From the NCBI GenBank assembly GCA_017881265.1, contig JADGRA010000059.1, positions 1 to 64,000 of the forward strand: a stretch of DNA of 64,000 bases, read 5' to 3'. Both the position numbers and the translations under genes were made by a program. The first letter of the stretch is position 1. Each line of letters starts with the position of its first letter. The stretch is from Myxococcaceae bacterium. Lineage in GTDB: Bacteria > Myxococcota > Myxococcia > Myxococcales > Myxococcaceae. Shown here piece after piece: positions 47,424 through 56,050 of this stretch. The notes beneath the pieces were generated by a model. It saw only the letters and a list, made by a program, of their open reading frames with translations. It was not told the origin of the DNA and ran no database searches.

Positions 47424-49392
47424 GGGGCTTGCCGCGCCCGCGGGGCAGCGGCGGCGGCTTGGTCCGCGCACGGGGCGACGGCAGCGCGGCCTTAGGCCGG
47501 TGGGGCCAGGCCCACTCCGGCGCATTCACCACCGGCAGCTGCAGCGCGCGTTCGCGGTCGAGGTCCAGGTTGCCAAGGTGCAGTGACAGCGGCGCCTGCA
47601 CCCACTTGTAGATGGAGCCGAGGAAGAGGCGGACAAACTTCTCCACGTGGGCGTGCACCAGCTGCCGGGACAACTCCGGGAACATGGTGCGCAGCACCTC
47701 GTCCACCTCCTCCGGCGTCAGCTTCTCCTCGGCGAACAGGTGGAAGCAGGCATCCAGGACGGGGAAGGGCATGAGCTCCTCCTCCCCCAGCTGGTGCAGC
47801 GCCAGCTCCGGTCCGGCCGGCAGCGCAAGCACCTGGCGGATGCCGTCCAGCTTCAGCCTCTGCTGCAGGTAGTCCAAAAGCACGGCCACCACCGTCTTGG
47901 GCACGTTGGCGATGACGGCCAGGCCGCCCTCCAGGTCACCGCCGACGGTGGTGTAGCCCACCGCCCGCTCGCTCATGTTGCCCGTCTGCAGGAAGAGGGC
48001 GCCGGCGGAGTTGCTCCAGTTCCACATCCTCTGGCCCCGGAGCCGGGCCTGGATGTTTTGCTCCGTCACCGGCGTGAGGGCCTGGCCCGGCCCCAGCATC
48101 TGCAGCACCGCGCCGCGCTCTGCCTCGAAGGCCGCGTCGATGCTCACCACCTGGAAGGGGATGGCCAACTCCTCGCACACCGTCCGGGCGGCCGACTCGG
48201 TCTGGGCGGAGGAGAAGCGCGAGGGCATGTAGAAGGCCTTCAGCAGCTCCCCCGGGTTGTCCGGCCGCACCCTGGAGGCGTAGCGGTGGGCCACCAACAG
48301 GGTGAGGAGGGAGTCGCGCCCGCCGGACAGGGCGACGCCCAGGCAGCGGAAGACGCGGTTCTTCTCGAAGTAGCCACCGACGCCGAGGGCCAGCGCCTCG
48401 AGGAGTTCCTCGCAGTACTGGGCGCGCGGGCTGTCCCCCGGCACTTCCGGCGGGAGGAAGAAGCTGCGGTGGGCGGGCACCGGGTAGCGCAGCCCGGCGC
48501 GGCGGGTGGCGAAGCTGGCCGCGGGTACGCTGCGCACGCTGACCGGCGGGTGGTGCGAAAGGTAAGCGGCCCGGTCTTGGCGCCAGGTGGTGTTCTCCCC
48601 GCGCAGGCGGCGCGTCCGGTCGAGGTCCACCGTCACCGCAGCGAAGCCTTCACGGAAGCGCGGGGCGTCCAGCATCTGCCGGCCGTTCTGGAAGACGAAG
48701 CCCCCGCCGTCGAAGATGAGGCCGTCGTTGGCGCCCACTAGGTTGACGTAGGCCAGCGTGCACTGCCGGTCGGCGGCCCGGGTGGCCAGCAGTTCCCGGC
48801 GGGTGGCCTGTGTCCCCACCCGGAACGGCGAGGCCGACACATTCACCACCAACTCTGCCCCGGCGTAGGTGCGCCGTCGCATGGGGCCGTCGGCACTCCA
48901 CACGTCCTCGCACACCTCGGCGGCGAGGATGCCGAAGTCGAATTCAAACACCTGGTCCCCCAAGGGGACGCCCCGGTGTTCCACGGCGAGGCCGGGGTGG
49001 CCACGGTCGAAGGTGCGCCCCTCGTAAAAGACGCTGTAGGTCGGAAGCTTCTCCTTCGGCACCAGGCCCAGCAGCCGGCCGCCCGCCACCACCGCGGCGC
49101 AGTTGTAACGGATGCCCTGGTGCGCGACGGCCACCCCCAACAGGTGCACCACGGGCTGCGCGGCGGTGGCCGCGGCGAAGCGCAGCAGGGCCTGCCACTG
49201 CCGCTCGAGGAAGCCCTGCCACTGCACCAAGTCCTCGGGCGGGTAGCCGCCCACCACCTGTTCCGGGTAGGCGGCGACGGTGACGCCGTCCTTGGCCATG
49301 GCCACGGCCTGGACGAGCGCGCGCTCGACGTTGGATTCGACGGCGCCGACCGTCGAGTCGATGGAGGCGAGGCCGATGCGGACCAGTCGCAC
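47407..49392 (-). CDS. nadE: Glutamine-dependent NAD+ synthetase
   Basis: 661 residues, the long form. The N-terminal nitrilase-type glutaminase has Glu44, a Lys in the PKEKLPTY segment (113 or 115) and nucleophile Cys161 (EVCEDVW). The C-terminal synthetase domain has the ATP loop LSGGRDSLLTL and TGNMSERAVGYTTVGGD. It amidates deamido-NAD+ using glutamine. ATG at 49392. A basic Pro/Arg/Lys tail of about 25 residues extends past the family end, and this tail is the part overlapping the convergent lipoprotein gene. Confidence 0.95.
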   Translation of the reverse strand: MRLVRIGLASIDSTVGAVESNVERALVQAVAMAKDGVTVAAYPEQVVGGYPPEDLVQWQGFLERQWQALLRFAAATAAQPVVHLLGVAVAHQGIRYNCAAVVAGGRLLGLVPKEKLPTYSVFYEGRTFDRGHPGLAVEHRGVPLGDQVFEFDFGILAAEVCEDVWSADGPMRRRTYAGAELVVNVSASPFRVGTQATRRELLATRAADRQCTLAYVNLVGANDGLIFDGGGFVFQNGRQMLDAPRFREGFAAVTVDLDRTRRLRGENTTWRQDRAAYLSHHPPVSVRSVPAASFATRRAGLRYPVPAHRSFFLPPEVPGDSPRAQYCEELLEALALGVGGYFEKNRVFRCLGVALSGGRDSLLTLLVAHRYASRVRPDNPGELLKAFYMPSRFSSAQTESAARTVCEELAIPFQVVSIDAAFEAERGAVLQMLGPGQALTPVTEQNIQARLRGQRMWNWSNSAGALFLQTGNMSERAVGYTTVGGDLEGGLAVIANVPKTVVAVLLDYLQQRLKLDGIRQVLALPAGPELALHQLGEEELMPFPVLDACFHLFAEEKLTPEEVDEVLRTMFPELSRQLVHAHVEKFVRLFLGSIYKWVQAPLSLHLGNLDLDRERALQLPVVNAPEWAWPHRPKAALPSPRARTKPPPLPRGRGKPPKGRR

Positions 49393-49425
49393 GTTGGAGG
49401 AGGGCGCCCCTTTCCTTGCTGGCTG

Positions 49426-50082
49426 CTAGTTCACCGGGCCTTCGGGTCTCACCGGCTGCAGCCGGGCGAGCACCTCGCTCACCTCGGCCAGCACGGCGCG
49501 TAGCCGGCCGCCCACTTCCAGCTCGCAGAGGAGCTCCTGGCGCCGTTCCACGTCCGCCACCACGCTGCTCGCCACCACGTCCGCCAGCGCGCCGCCGGCC
49601 GTCCGCGCCGCCGCCTGCAGCAGCCCCTGCGCCACCAGCGGCGGCAGCCGCGCGGCCAACTCGAAGACGGCCTGCCGCAGCTGCTCCTCCTCCGGGAAGT
49701 TTCGCTCGGCGTCCGGCAGTAGCGTGGCGTGGATTTCCCGGTAGGGCATGCGCGGCGGCAACTCTTCGATGATGCGGGCGCGCGTCGTCCCCTGCACGAT
49801 GATGTTGAAGCGGCCGCCCTCCAACTCCTCATGCCAGGCAATGACGCCGGCGCACACCATCGGCCGCATGCGCGGCCGCCCCGCGTAGCTGCCCTCGTAG
49901 CCCGGCTCGAGCTGGGCCAGCGCCATCACCCGGTCCTCCGTCAGCGCATCCCGCACCAGCTCCCGGTAGCGCGGCTCGAAAATGTGCAGGGGAAGCACGG
50001 TGTGTGGAAACAGCACCACCGAAGGAAGGGGAAACACTTTGAGCGCGTTCTTGGCGCGCTCCAGTCGCTCCAGCGCAGTCAT
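49426..50082 (-). CDS. Stand-alone LON substrate-binding domain protein
   Basis: 218 residues. It has the LON N-terminal fold (VFPLPSVVLFPHTVLPLHIFEPRYREL; GVIAWHEELEGGRFNIIVQGTTRARI) without the ATPase or protease domains of Lon. Such proteins (cereblon/YcaO-like LON) may bind unfolded or modified proteins. ATG at 50082 lies after a purine-rich AGGGCAGG. It is 33 bases upstream of nadE in the same direction. Confidence 0.88.
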   Translation of the reverse strand: MTALERLERAKNALKVFPLPSVVLFPHTVLPLHIFEPRYRELVRDALTEDRVMALAQLEPGYEGSYAGRPRMRPMVCAGVIAWHEELEGGRFNIIVQGTTRARIIEELPPRMPYREIHATLLPDAERNFPEEEQLRQAVFELAARLPPLVAQGLLQAAARTAGGALADVVASSVVADVERRQELLCELEVGGRLRAVLAEVSEVLARLQPVRPEGPVN

Positions 50083-50160
50083 GTGCCTGCCCTGCAAACT
50101 AACGCGTTTCCCGCACGCCCGCCCGCGCGGCGGCGCTGCTAGGCTAGAAAGGCTGCCCCT

Positions 50161-50760
50161 ATGGAAGACACCATTCCCGTCGTGAAATCCGGCTGGGTGA
50201 CCCGTCTCTACCTCCGGGTCGAGTCCTACGCCGGCACCCCGGCCGCCCTCGCCGCCCTGGTGGCCGTGTCCTTCGTCGACTCTTCCTTCTTCCCGGTGAC
50301 GCCCTTCGCGCTGCTGGTGCCGATGGTCATCGCCGAGCCCAGGCGCTGGGTGCGGCTGGTGTTGTTGGGCACCGCCGCCTCGGTGGCCGGCTCCGTGCTG
50401 GGGTGGGCCATCGGCCTGGCCATCCGCGCCGGCGTCTTCCACTTCTTCACCGTCGAGCTCAGCCTGCGCATCGACCGCTTCGGCCTGCATGGCACCATCG
50501 GCGAGCTCCTCGGGGGGAACCTCTGGACGCTGGTGGTGCTCTTCACCCTGACGCCCCTCTTCAAGGTAGTCACCATCGGCAGCGGGCTGGTGGCGGTGCC
50601 GCTGCACAGCGTCCTCATCGCCGCGGCCATCGGCCGCTCCATCCGCTTTCTCTTCTTCGCTGGGCTGGCCCGCTTTGGGGGCGCCCGGGTGCGGACCTGG
50701 CTGCTCGGCCGCTACCCCCACGCGCAATCCGTGAAGGTGCCAGACGTAGGAACGGGGTGA
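50161..50760 (+). CDS. YqaA-family (DedA-related) membrane protein
   Basis: 199 residues with about five hydrophobic helices. The PF09335-type core shows VSFVDSSFFPVTPFALLVPM and a later LGRYP end. Relatives in the DedA/VTT superfamily flip undecaprenyl phosphate or lipids. ATG at 50161 follows AAAGG. Divergent from the LON protein gene; the TM2-like gene follows 23 bases later. Confidence 0.85.
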   Translation: MEDTIPVVKSGWVTRLYLRVESYAGTPAALAALVAVSFVDSSFFPVTPFALLVPMVIAEPRRWVRLVLLGTAASVAGSVLGWAIGLAIRAGVFHFFTVELSLRIDRFGLHGTIGELLGGNLWTLVVLFTLTPLFKVVTIGSGLVAVPLHSVLIAAAIGRSIRFLFFAGLARFGGARVRTWLLGRYPHAQSVKVPDVGTG

Positions 50761-50783
50761 GCCCCTCGGAAGGAGGCTTGCCC

Positions 50784-51017
50784 ATGAATCGCCCGCCCGT
50801 CGCCGCCCTGCTGTCGTTTCTCATCCCCGGCCTCGGCCAGCTGTACAACCGCGAGTACCTGCGCGGGCTGTTCTGGCTGTTGGTGACGCCGGGGGTGTGG
50901 GTGTTCTCCGCCGGGCTGCTTGGCTGGGCGGTGCACCTGCTGTCGGCCGCTACGGCCTACCACCGCGCCGAGCTGCTGCAGCGCCGGCAGTCCTGGCCGG
51001 TGGGCTTGGAAGTCTGA
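50784..51017 (+). CDS. TM2-domain-like small membrane protein
   Basis: 77 residues: MNRPPVAALLSFLIPGLG then QLYNREYLRGLFWL, a TM2-domain pattern (helix, G-x-G-Q-x-Y turn, helix), then a charged tail. ATG at 50784 follows AAGGAGG. Probably co-transcribed with the YqaA gene. Function of TM2 proteins is unclear. Confidence 0.8.
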   Translation: MNRPPVAALLSFLIPGLGQLYNREYLRGLFWLLVTPGVWVFSAGLLGWAVHLLSAATAYHRAELLQRRQSWPVGLEV

Positions 51018-51053
51018 AGGCCCGCCCCGGGCGGGGGCCTCCACCTTCTTTTG

Positions 51054-51629
51054 CTACCGCTCCGCCGTCTTGGTGCCCTCGGGCTTACTGCCCGAGTCCA
51101 GCACGGCGAAGTTGAGGTTGCCGTAGCCCGCGTTCTGGCAGCTGAACATCACGCGCTTCAGCACCTTGAAGGGGATTTCCTTGTGCCCCTGGATGTTGAC
51201 GTCGCCACTGAAGGCCTGTCCGTCGGCCGCGGCGACGTGCAACTCCTCGGTCTGCTTCTTCTCCTCGCGCAGCCGCTCCTCCAGCGCCGGGATGCTCAGG
51301 TAGTCCTCCCGGGACAGGTCGCTCACCCGGGCCACCGCGACGCCATTCATGATGACGTCGGTGGAGGAAATCATCACCACCGGCGCCAGCTCCAATTCCT
51401 TGATGTGGCTGGCCGACGGCAGCTGCACGTCCTTCGTCATGTTGAGGATTTCGCCTGTCGCCGAGAAGTTGGCGATGAGGAAGAGCACGATGATGACGAA
51501 CATGTCGACCAGCGGCGTGATGAGCAGGTCGGCCGACGTCGACTTCTTGGCGGTCGAGTGGTGGCCGCTGAAGAAGTGCGAGCGCGACAGCCGGGCGCCA
51601 TACCGCTTGCCTGGAACCTGGATGGCCAC
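51054..51629 (-). CDS. ExbD/TolR-family stator protein (second copy; AglS/AglQ-like)
   Basis: 191 residues. A basic cytoplasmic start (about 1-34), one transmembrane helix with the proton-binding Asp42 (TPLVDMFVIIVLFLI), and a periplasmic domain. These features define the H+-driven ExbD/TolR/MotB-like stators. GTG at 51629 lies 13 bases after the first ExbD gene. ExbB plus two ExbDs is the arrangement of the M. xanthus gliding motor (AglR-AglQ-AglS), though generic Tol/TonB energisers can also look like this. Confidence 0.86.
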   Translation of the reverse strand: MAIQVPGKRYGARLSRSHFFSGHHSTAKKSTSADLLITPLVDMFVIIVLFLIANFSATGEILNMTKDVQLPSASHIKELELAPVVMISSTDVIMNGVAVARVSDLSREDYLSIPALEERLREEKKQTEELHVAAADGQAFSGDVNIQGHKEIPFKVLKRVMFSCQNAGYGNLNFAVLDSGSKPEGTKTAER

Positions 51630-51642
51630 GCTTAGCTCGCCC

Positions 51643-52128
51643 TCATGTCGCCACCGGTGAGACGGAGACGGCCGGCAGCCCGTCGCCGATGGCCTCGTCG
51701 ATGACGCGCACCAAGTCCTCGTACCGGACGTCGTCCTCGGTCTGGACGGTAATCGCCGTCTGGTCGGGAATCTGCTCGCGGATTTTCTTCAAGAGCTCCT
51801 GCACCTTCGCCAGCTGAAGCTGGCCCTTCTCGTCGCGCGTGTTGGGGATGGCATCGCCCAGCTGCGCCGAGCCGACCGAGATTTTGATTTCCTTCTCCGC
51901 CAGCAGCAGCGTGATTTGCGGCAGCTTGTCGTCCTTGTCCTGGTTCGGGTCGCTGTCGCCGCCTGAGCTGCTGACTTGAAGCCGGCCAATCTGCGTCCAC
52001 ACCGCCGTCATGATGAGGAAGCTGATGGTCACCGCCATCAGGTCGATGAAGGGCACCAGGTTGATGGTGGCATCCAGGGCCTTCTTCCCGCCCTTGGTAC
52101 TGGTGCCGAGGTCCATTCCTCCGGCCAT
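51643..52128 (-). CDS. ExbD/TolR-family stator protein (first copy)
   Basis: 161 residues. The single helix carries Asp29 (LVPFIDLMAVTISFLIM). The periplasmic part holds the short β-rich ExbD domain (AITVQTEDDVRYEDLVRVIDEA). ATG at 52128 follows GAGGGAG. The two ExbD copies differ strongly in sequence, so the stator is likely heteromeric. It lies 92 bases downstream of the ExbB gene. Confidence 0.86.
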   Translation of the reverse strand: MAGGMDLGTSTKGGKKALDATINLVPFIDLMAVTISFLIMTAVWTQIGRLQVSSSGGDSDPNQDKDDKLPQITLLLAEKEIKISVGSAQLGDAIPNTRDEKGQLQLAKVQELLKKIREQIPDQTAITVQTEDDVRYEDLVRVIDEAIGDGLPAVSVSPVAT

Positions 52129-52220
52129 CGCTGCTCCCTCTTCCTAAGCGTGTCTGAAAAAAGCCGCTGGCTGCCCGGGGGGACGAAGCGTGCCCGGGCA
52201 GCGCGGCGCGAAAAGTCCCG

Positions 52221-52958
52221 TCAAGCCTCGTCGGCGCGTCCTGCGGAGACGGTGGCGTTCTTGAATTTGTCCTTGTTGTTCACCACCAGGTTCAGCACCG
52301 ACACCGACGTCTCGTTGATGTCGTTGATGAGGGACTGGGTGCGCCCGTTGAGGATGGAGAACATCACCAGCGAGGGAATGGCCACCAGAAGGCCGAAGAA
52401 CGTGCAGTTCATCGCCTCGGAGATGCCGGTGGAGAGGATGGTCGCCTTGTCCGCCGCGTTGACGTGGGCCACCGCCTGGAAACAGGTGATGAGGCCGTTC
52501 ACCGTCCCGAGCAGCCCGGCCAGCATCGCCGCGTTGCCCAGCATGGCCAGGTACCCGGTGCGCGCCTCGAGCTTCGGAGTCTCGCGCAGGGCCGCCTCGT
52601 CCAGCGCGGCCTGCACCTCTTCCTCGCCCTTGGGCACGTTCATCAACCCGGACTTCACGACGTTGGTGAGCGGCGTGTTCTTCTGCCCGGCGACGTAGTT
52701 GATCGCCTTGTCCAGGTCACCGTTGTAGATGTACTTCTTCAGTCCGCGCAGGAAGCCGTCCTTGCTGATGGACGCGGAGAAGTAGAGGACGACGACGCGC
52801 TCGACGATGATGGCGAGGGCGACCACGGCGCAGAGCGCGATGGGGTACATCCCGCCCTTGCCAGCACGGAAGCGCTGGGCCAGTTCGTCGAAGGAGAAAC
52901 CCGAGCCGGTACCCTCGGCCGCCAGCAGCATCAACTTGGTGAGCAACCCCGAAGTCAT
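52221..52958 (-). CDS. ExbB/TolQ/MotA-family proton channel protein
   Basis: 245 residues with three transmembrane helices: one early (about 38-60, GGMYPIALCAVVALAIIVE), two later (TGYLAMLGNAAMLAGLLGTVNGLI and FFGLLVAIPSLVMFSILN). The GLLGTVNGLITCF segment is the family signature. It forms the pentamer around the ExbD dimer. ATG at 52958 follows GGAGG by about eight bases. Confidence 0.9.
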   Translation of the reverse strand: MTSGLLTKLMLLAAEGTGSGFSFDELAQRFRAGKGGMYPIALCAVVALAIIVERVVVLYFSASISKDGFLRGLKKYIYNGDLDKAINYVAGQKNTPLTNVVKSGLMNVPKGEEEVQAALDEAALRETPKLEARTGYLAMLGNAAMLAGLLGTVNGLITCFQAVAHVNAADKATILSTGISEAMNCTFFGLLVAIPSLVMFSILNGRTQSLINDINETSVSVLNLVVNNKDKFKNATVSAGRADEA

Positions 52959-53148
52959 CCCACGTCCTCCACAGCATTCGTGAATCCACCCGTCGTGACG
53001 CGTCCCTTGCAAGCACGCCTGCCCCCAACGGGACAGGCGCCAACGTCGAACGCCCGTGTGCGGGTGGGATGAAACCCCTTCAGCCGTCCATTCAAGGATG
53101 GGTCCCCGGGTGTGTCAAGCTTCGGGGTAGGGAAGTGCGCGGAATCCC

Positions 53149-53171
53149 TATACAATTGGCACCATCATTCC
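53149..53171 (+). promoter_or_regulatory. Overlapping sigma-70-like -10 and sigma-54-like elements
   Basis: TATACAAT (53149-53156) fits a -10 element, with no good -35. Overlapping it, TTGGCACCATCATTCC (53156-53171) matches the sigma-54 consensus except that the -12 GC is CC. Either would place transcription shortly before the ATG at 53197. Confidence 0.35.
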
Positions 53172-53196
53172 GCTGGAAGTAAACAGGCGGGAAGCC

Positions 53197-53901
53197 ATGG
53201 CCCGGAGAAGACTCGGGGAAGTCCTGCTCGCCCGCGGCGCCATCACCAAGGCGCAGCTCGACGACGCTCTGCAGTACGCGCGGCGCACCCGCCAGCGCCT
53301 GGGCGGGGCCCTGGTCCAGAAGGGCCACCTCACCGAGGAAGCCCTCGTCAACGCGCTGTCGGAAAGTCTCGGGCTGGCGGCCGTCGACCTGGAGCGCGTC
53401 TTCGTCGACTGGAATGCCGTGCAGCTGCTGAGCGCCCAGGTGTGCGAGGCCTACGGCCTTTTCCCCTACGCCGTCGAGGCGCTGCACGGCCGCCGCCAGC
53501 TGCTTCTGGCCATGGTGGACCCCCTCAACCTGTCCGCCGTGGAGGAGGTGGAATTCACCGCCGGCCTGCCCGTCTCCGCCCGCCTGGCCCCGCTGGCCGC
53601 GGTGCACGCCGCCATCCTCCGCCACTACCACCAGGTGAACATCCCGGCCGAGGCCCCGGAGGACGAAGTCATCGAGGGGGAGGAGATGGCGCCGCCCCCG
53701 GCCCCGCCGCGCATCGCCCCGGTGGCCGCACTCTCCGCCCAGGGCCAGGTGCACCGGGAGGACTACCCGCCCGACTTCCTGGACGACGGGCTGTCGGACG
53801 AAATCTGGCGCAGACGCTTCTGGGCCCTGGTGCGGCTGCTCGTGCAGAAGGGCGTCGTCACCCAGGCCGAGGTCACCCGCGCGCTGCGGGAGCTGGAGTG
53901 A
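53197..53901 (+). CDS. Stand-alone MshEN (GspE N-terminal) protein, putative c-di-GMP receptor
   Basis: 234 residues. The N-terminal 60 residues carry two MshEN units starting RLGEVLLARG and RLGGALVQKG, spaced as in the c-di-GMP-binding consensus RLGxxLxxxGxIxxxxLxxALxxQ. The terminal Gln is replaced in both, which may weaken binding. The domain continues to about 150. An acidic/Pro linker then leads to a third related helix pair (LVQKGVVTQAEVTRAL) at the C-terminus. There is no ATPase. It is divergent from the ExbB gene and ends 10 bases before the convergent sensor gene. Confidence 0.8.
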   Translation: MARRRLGEVLLARGAITKAQLDDALQYARRTRQRLGGALVQKGHLTEEALVNALSESLGLAAVDLERVFVDWNAVQLLSAQVCEAYGLFPYAVEALHGRRQLLLAMVDPLNLSAVEEVEFTAGLPVSARLAPLAAVHAAILRHYHQVNIPAEAPEDEVIEGEEMAPPPAPPRIAPVAALSAQGQVHREDYPPDFLDDGLSDEIWRRRFWALVRLLVQKGVVTQAEVTRALRELE

Positions 53902-53911
53902 GGGGCCCACC

Positions 53912-56023
53912 TCACGGCAGCTTGGACTTCGTCGCCGCCTCGCCCGCGGCCTTCTCCTGGGCCTCCTCCGTCTCGTCCGAGGTGCGCTCGAGGTCCAGAA
54001 TCTGCGCATCCCCCACGTAACTCTTCAGTTCGAAGCGGGTGATTTTCCCAATCTTCTTCACAATCTCCTTCATCCGCTCGGCCTCACGGAAGATGGTGTC
54101 CACCCGCTTGTAGGCGTCGTCGTCCGTCTTCAGCTTGCGCTTCAGCAGCTCGGCGAAGCCGAGGACCGAGGTGAGGGGCTGGTTCAGCTCATGCGCGGTC
54201 GTCCCGGCCAGCGCCATCAGCACCGCGTTCCGCTTGGACTCCTCCAGGCGCACCTCGGCGTCCGACAGCTTGCGCTCCAGCTGCACCCGGTCGCGCAAGT
54301 CGGTGACGATGGCCACCGTCGCCACCTCGCGCTCTCCCTCGTAGAGGATGGAGGCCGTCATATTGACGGGCACCCGCTCGCCTCCCTGGGTGAGGACCTC
54401 CACCCGGGTGGCCGACAGACGGCCCCGGCCGCCGAATTCATCGCTGCGCAGCCGCTCGATGAGCATCTGCGCGGCGCCCTCGGGGTACAGCTTGCGCAGC
54501 TCCAGGGACGAGAGCGCCTCGGACGCGCTGTACCCGGTGAGGGCCTCCGCCCCGGAGTTGAAGAGAATGATGCGCCCGTTCACGTCGGCGGCGATGATGG
54601 CGTCCACCGAGGAGTCGATGAGCTTCTCCAGAAACTCTTTGGTGTGGCGCAGCTCGTCCGCGATGCGCCGCGGGGCGGTGACGTCGCGGAAGCTGAGGAT
54701 GCTTTTCGCCTCCCCCTCCTGCAGGGCCGCCCCGTTGAAGGACAGCGTCACCGTGCGCCCGGCCGTCGTCTGAACGCTGAGGTCCACCGGATGACGGGGC
54801 CGGCCGCTGGCCACCGCCTCCAGCAGCTCTGAGAGTGCGGCGTCGGCGGCCCCCCGGGTGAGCGCCTGGATGGAGGCGCCCTGCGCCGTAGCGGCTTCCA
54901 CGTCCAGCAGCGCCGCGCCGGCCGGGTTGAGCGAGAGCACCCGGCCCTGGCCGTCCAGCACCGCGATGCCGTCGGAGACGTGGGCGAAGTAGACGGCGAA
55001 GCGCTGCAGGGTGGCCGCCTGCTGCTCGGCCACAATCCGCGCGGCCTTCTCCCGTTCCGTCTGGCCGCGCACCGTCTGCACCAGCTTGGCGTTGCGCAGC
55101 GCCACCGCGGTGGCGTGCGCCACGGTGGCGAGAAACTCCACCTCCCCGGCGCTGAAGGGCGGACGCCGCCCGGAGCCGCGCACCAGGAAGACGCCCGTCA
55201 CCGCCCCGCCCACCACCAGCGGCAGCGCGGCAATGGCGTGCACCCCGGCCGCGCTGACTTGCGGATGCACCCCCTCCAGCAGCGGGTGGCTGGGCGCGTC
55301 TGCCACCGTCACCGGCGCCCCGGTGCGCAGCACCTCCCGCACCTCCGGGTACAACGACAATTCGATGCGCAAGTTCTTCAGCGCCGGGTCGTCGCTCGCC
55401 GCCACCACCACGCCGGCGTCGCCGTCGACGACGATGAGGGAGGCCCGGACGATGTCCAGCGCCTCGGCCAGTTCCCGGGTGACGTCGTGCAGCAGCGCAT
55501 CGACGTCGGCCGTCTCCGCATAGCGCGCGGTCAGTTCCAGCAGGAAGGCCAGGTTGCGCTGGCCCTCGGCGGACCGGCGCTCGGCCGCACGGCGAGTCCT
55601 GGCCTCCGCCACCCGCGCGACCAGTTCCGACTCCACCCGGTCCAGCGCCAGCTGCGCGTCGGCCCCCGGGACGCCGCCCAGTGGCCCGAGCGGGCCGGAC
55701 GGCACCAGCACCACCACCGGGAGCGCCTCGCCGCGGAAGCCCTGGCGCAGCCGCGCCAGCACGTCAGCTCCCCCCGCCTGCCCGAGGTCCACCACCGCCG
55801 CGCCGGCACCGGCGAGCGAGCCGCCCGGTCGCAGCTGCAGCCCGCCCAGGGCGAGCGCTCGGGACACCCGGTCGCGCGCTGGGGACTCCTCCGGAAACAG
55901 CACGACGGCGGCTGGCCCTGGCAGGTGGGGGAGGCGCTCGGAAGCGGGCTCTAGTGCAGGTTCTCGCGGATGCAGAGGATGTTCCCTCGGCGGGGACTGT
56001 AGCGCACCCCCGGGCGGCGACAT
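53912..56023 (-). CDS. GAF-PAS-PAS-HisKA protein lacking an ATPase domain
   Basis: 703 residues. A receiver-like region of about 130 residues lacks a clear phospho-Asp and is followed by a GAF domain (about 180-330), two PAS domains (about 375-490 and 495-615) and a HisKA dimer with candidate His611 in TAHELNQPLTSVLGFAELL. The protein ends about 90 residues later in an acidic tail, so no HATPase_c (N-box, G-boxes) exists. It may receive phosphate from another kinase or act as a scaffold. ATG 56023 lies 27 bases from the divergent GTPase start. Confidence 0.85.
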   Translation of the reverse strand: MSPPGGALQSPPREHPLHPREPALEPASERLPHLPGPAAVVLFPEESPARDRVSRALALGGLQLRPGGSLAGAGAAVVDLGQAGGADVLARLRQGFRGEALPVVVLVPSGPLGPLGGVPGADAQLALDRVESELVARVAEARTRRAAERRSAEGQRNLAFLLELTARYAETADVDALLHDVTRELAEALDIVRASLIVVDGDAGVVVAASDDPALKNLRIELSLYPEVREVLRTGAPVTVADAPSHPLLEGVHPQVSAAGVHAIAALPLVVGGAVTGVFLVRGSGRRPPFSAGEVEFLATVAHATAVALRNAKLVQTVRGQTEREKAARIVAEQQAATLQRFAVYFAHVSDGIAVLDGQGRVLSLNPAGAALLDVEAATAQGASIQALTRGAADAALSELLEAVASGRPRHPVDLSVQTTAGRTVTLSFNGAALQEGEAKSILSFRDVTAPRRIADELRHTKEFLEKLIDSSVDAIIAADVNGRIILFNSGAEALTGYSASEALSSLELRKLYPEGAAQMLIERLRSDEFGGRGRLSATRVEVLTQGGERVPVNMTASILYEGEREVATVAIVTDLRDRVQLERKLSDAEVRLEESKRNAVLMALAGTTAHELNQPLTSVLGFAELLKRKLKTDDDAYKRVDTIFREAERMKEIVKKIGKITRFELKSYVGDAQILDLERTSDETEEAQEKAAGEAATKSKLP

Positions 56024-56050
56024 GCTATTGGCTCCGAGGTGGGGAAGCCC

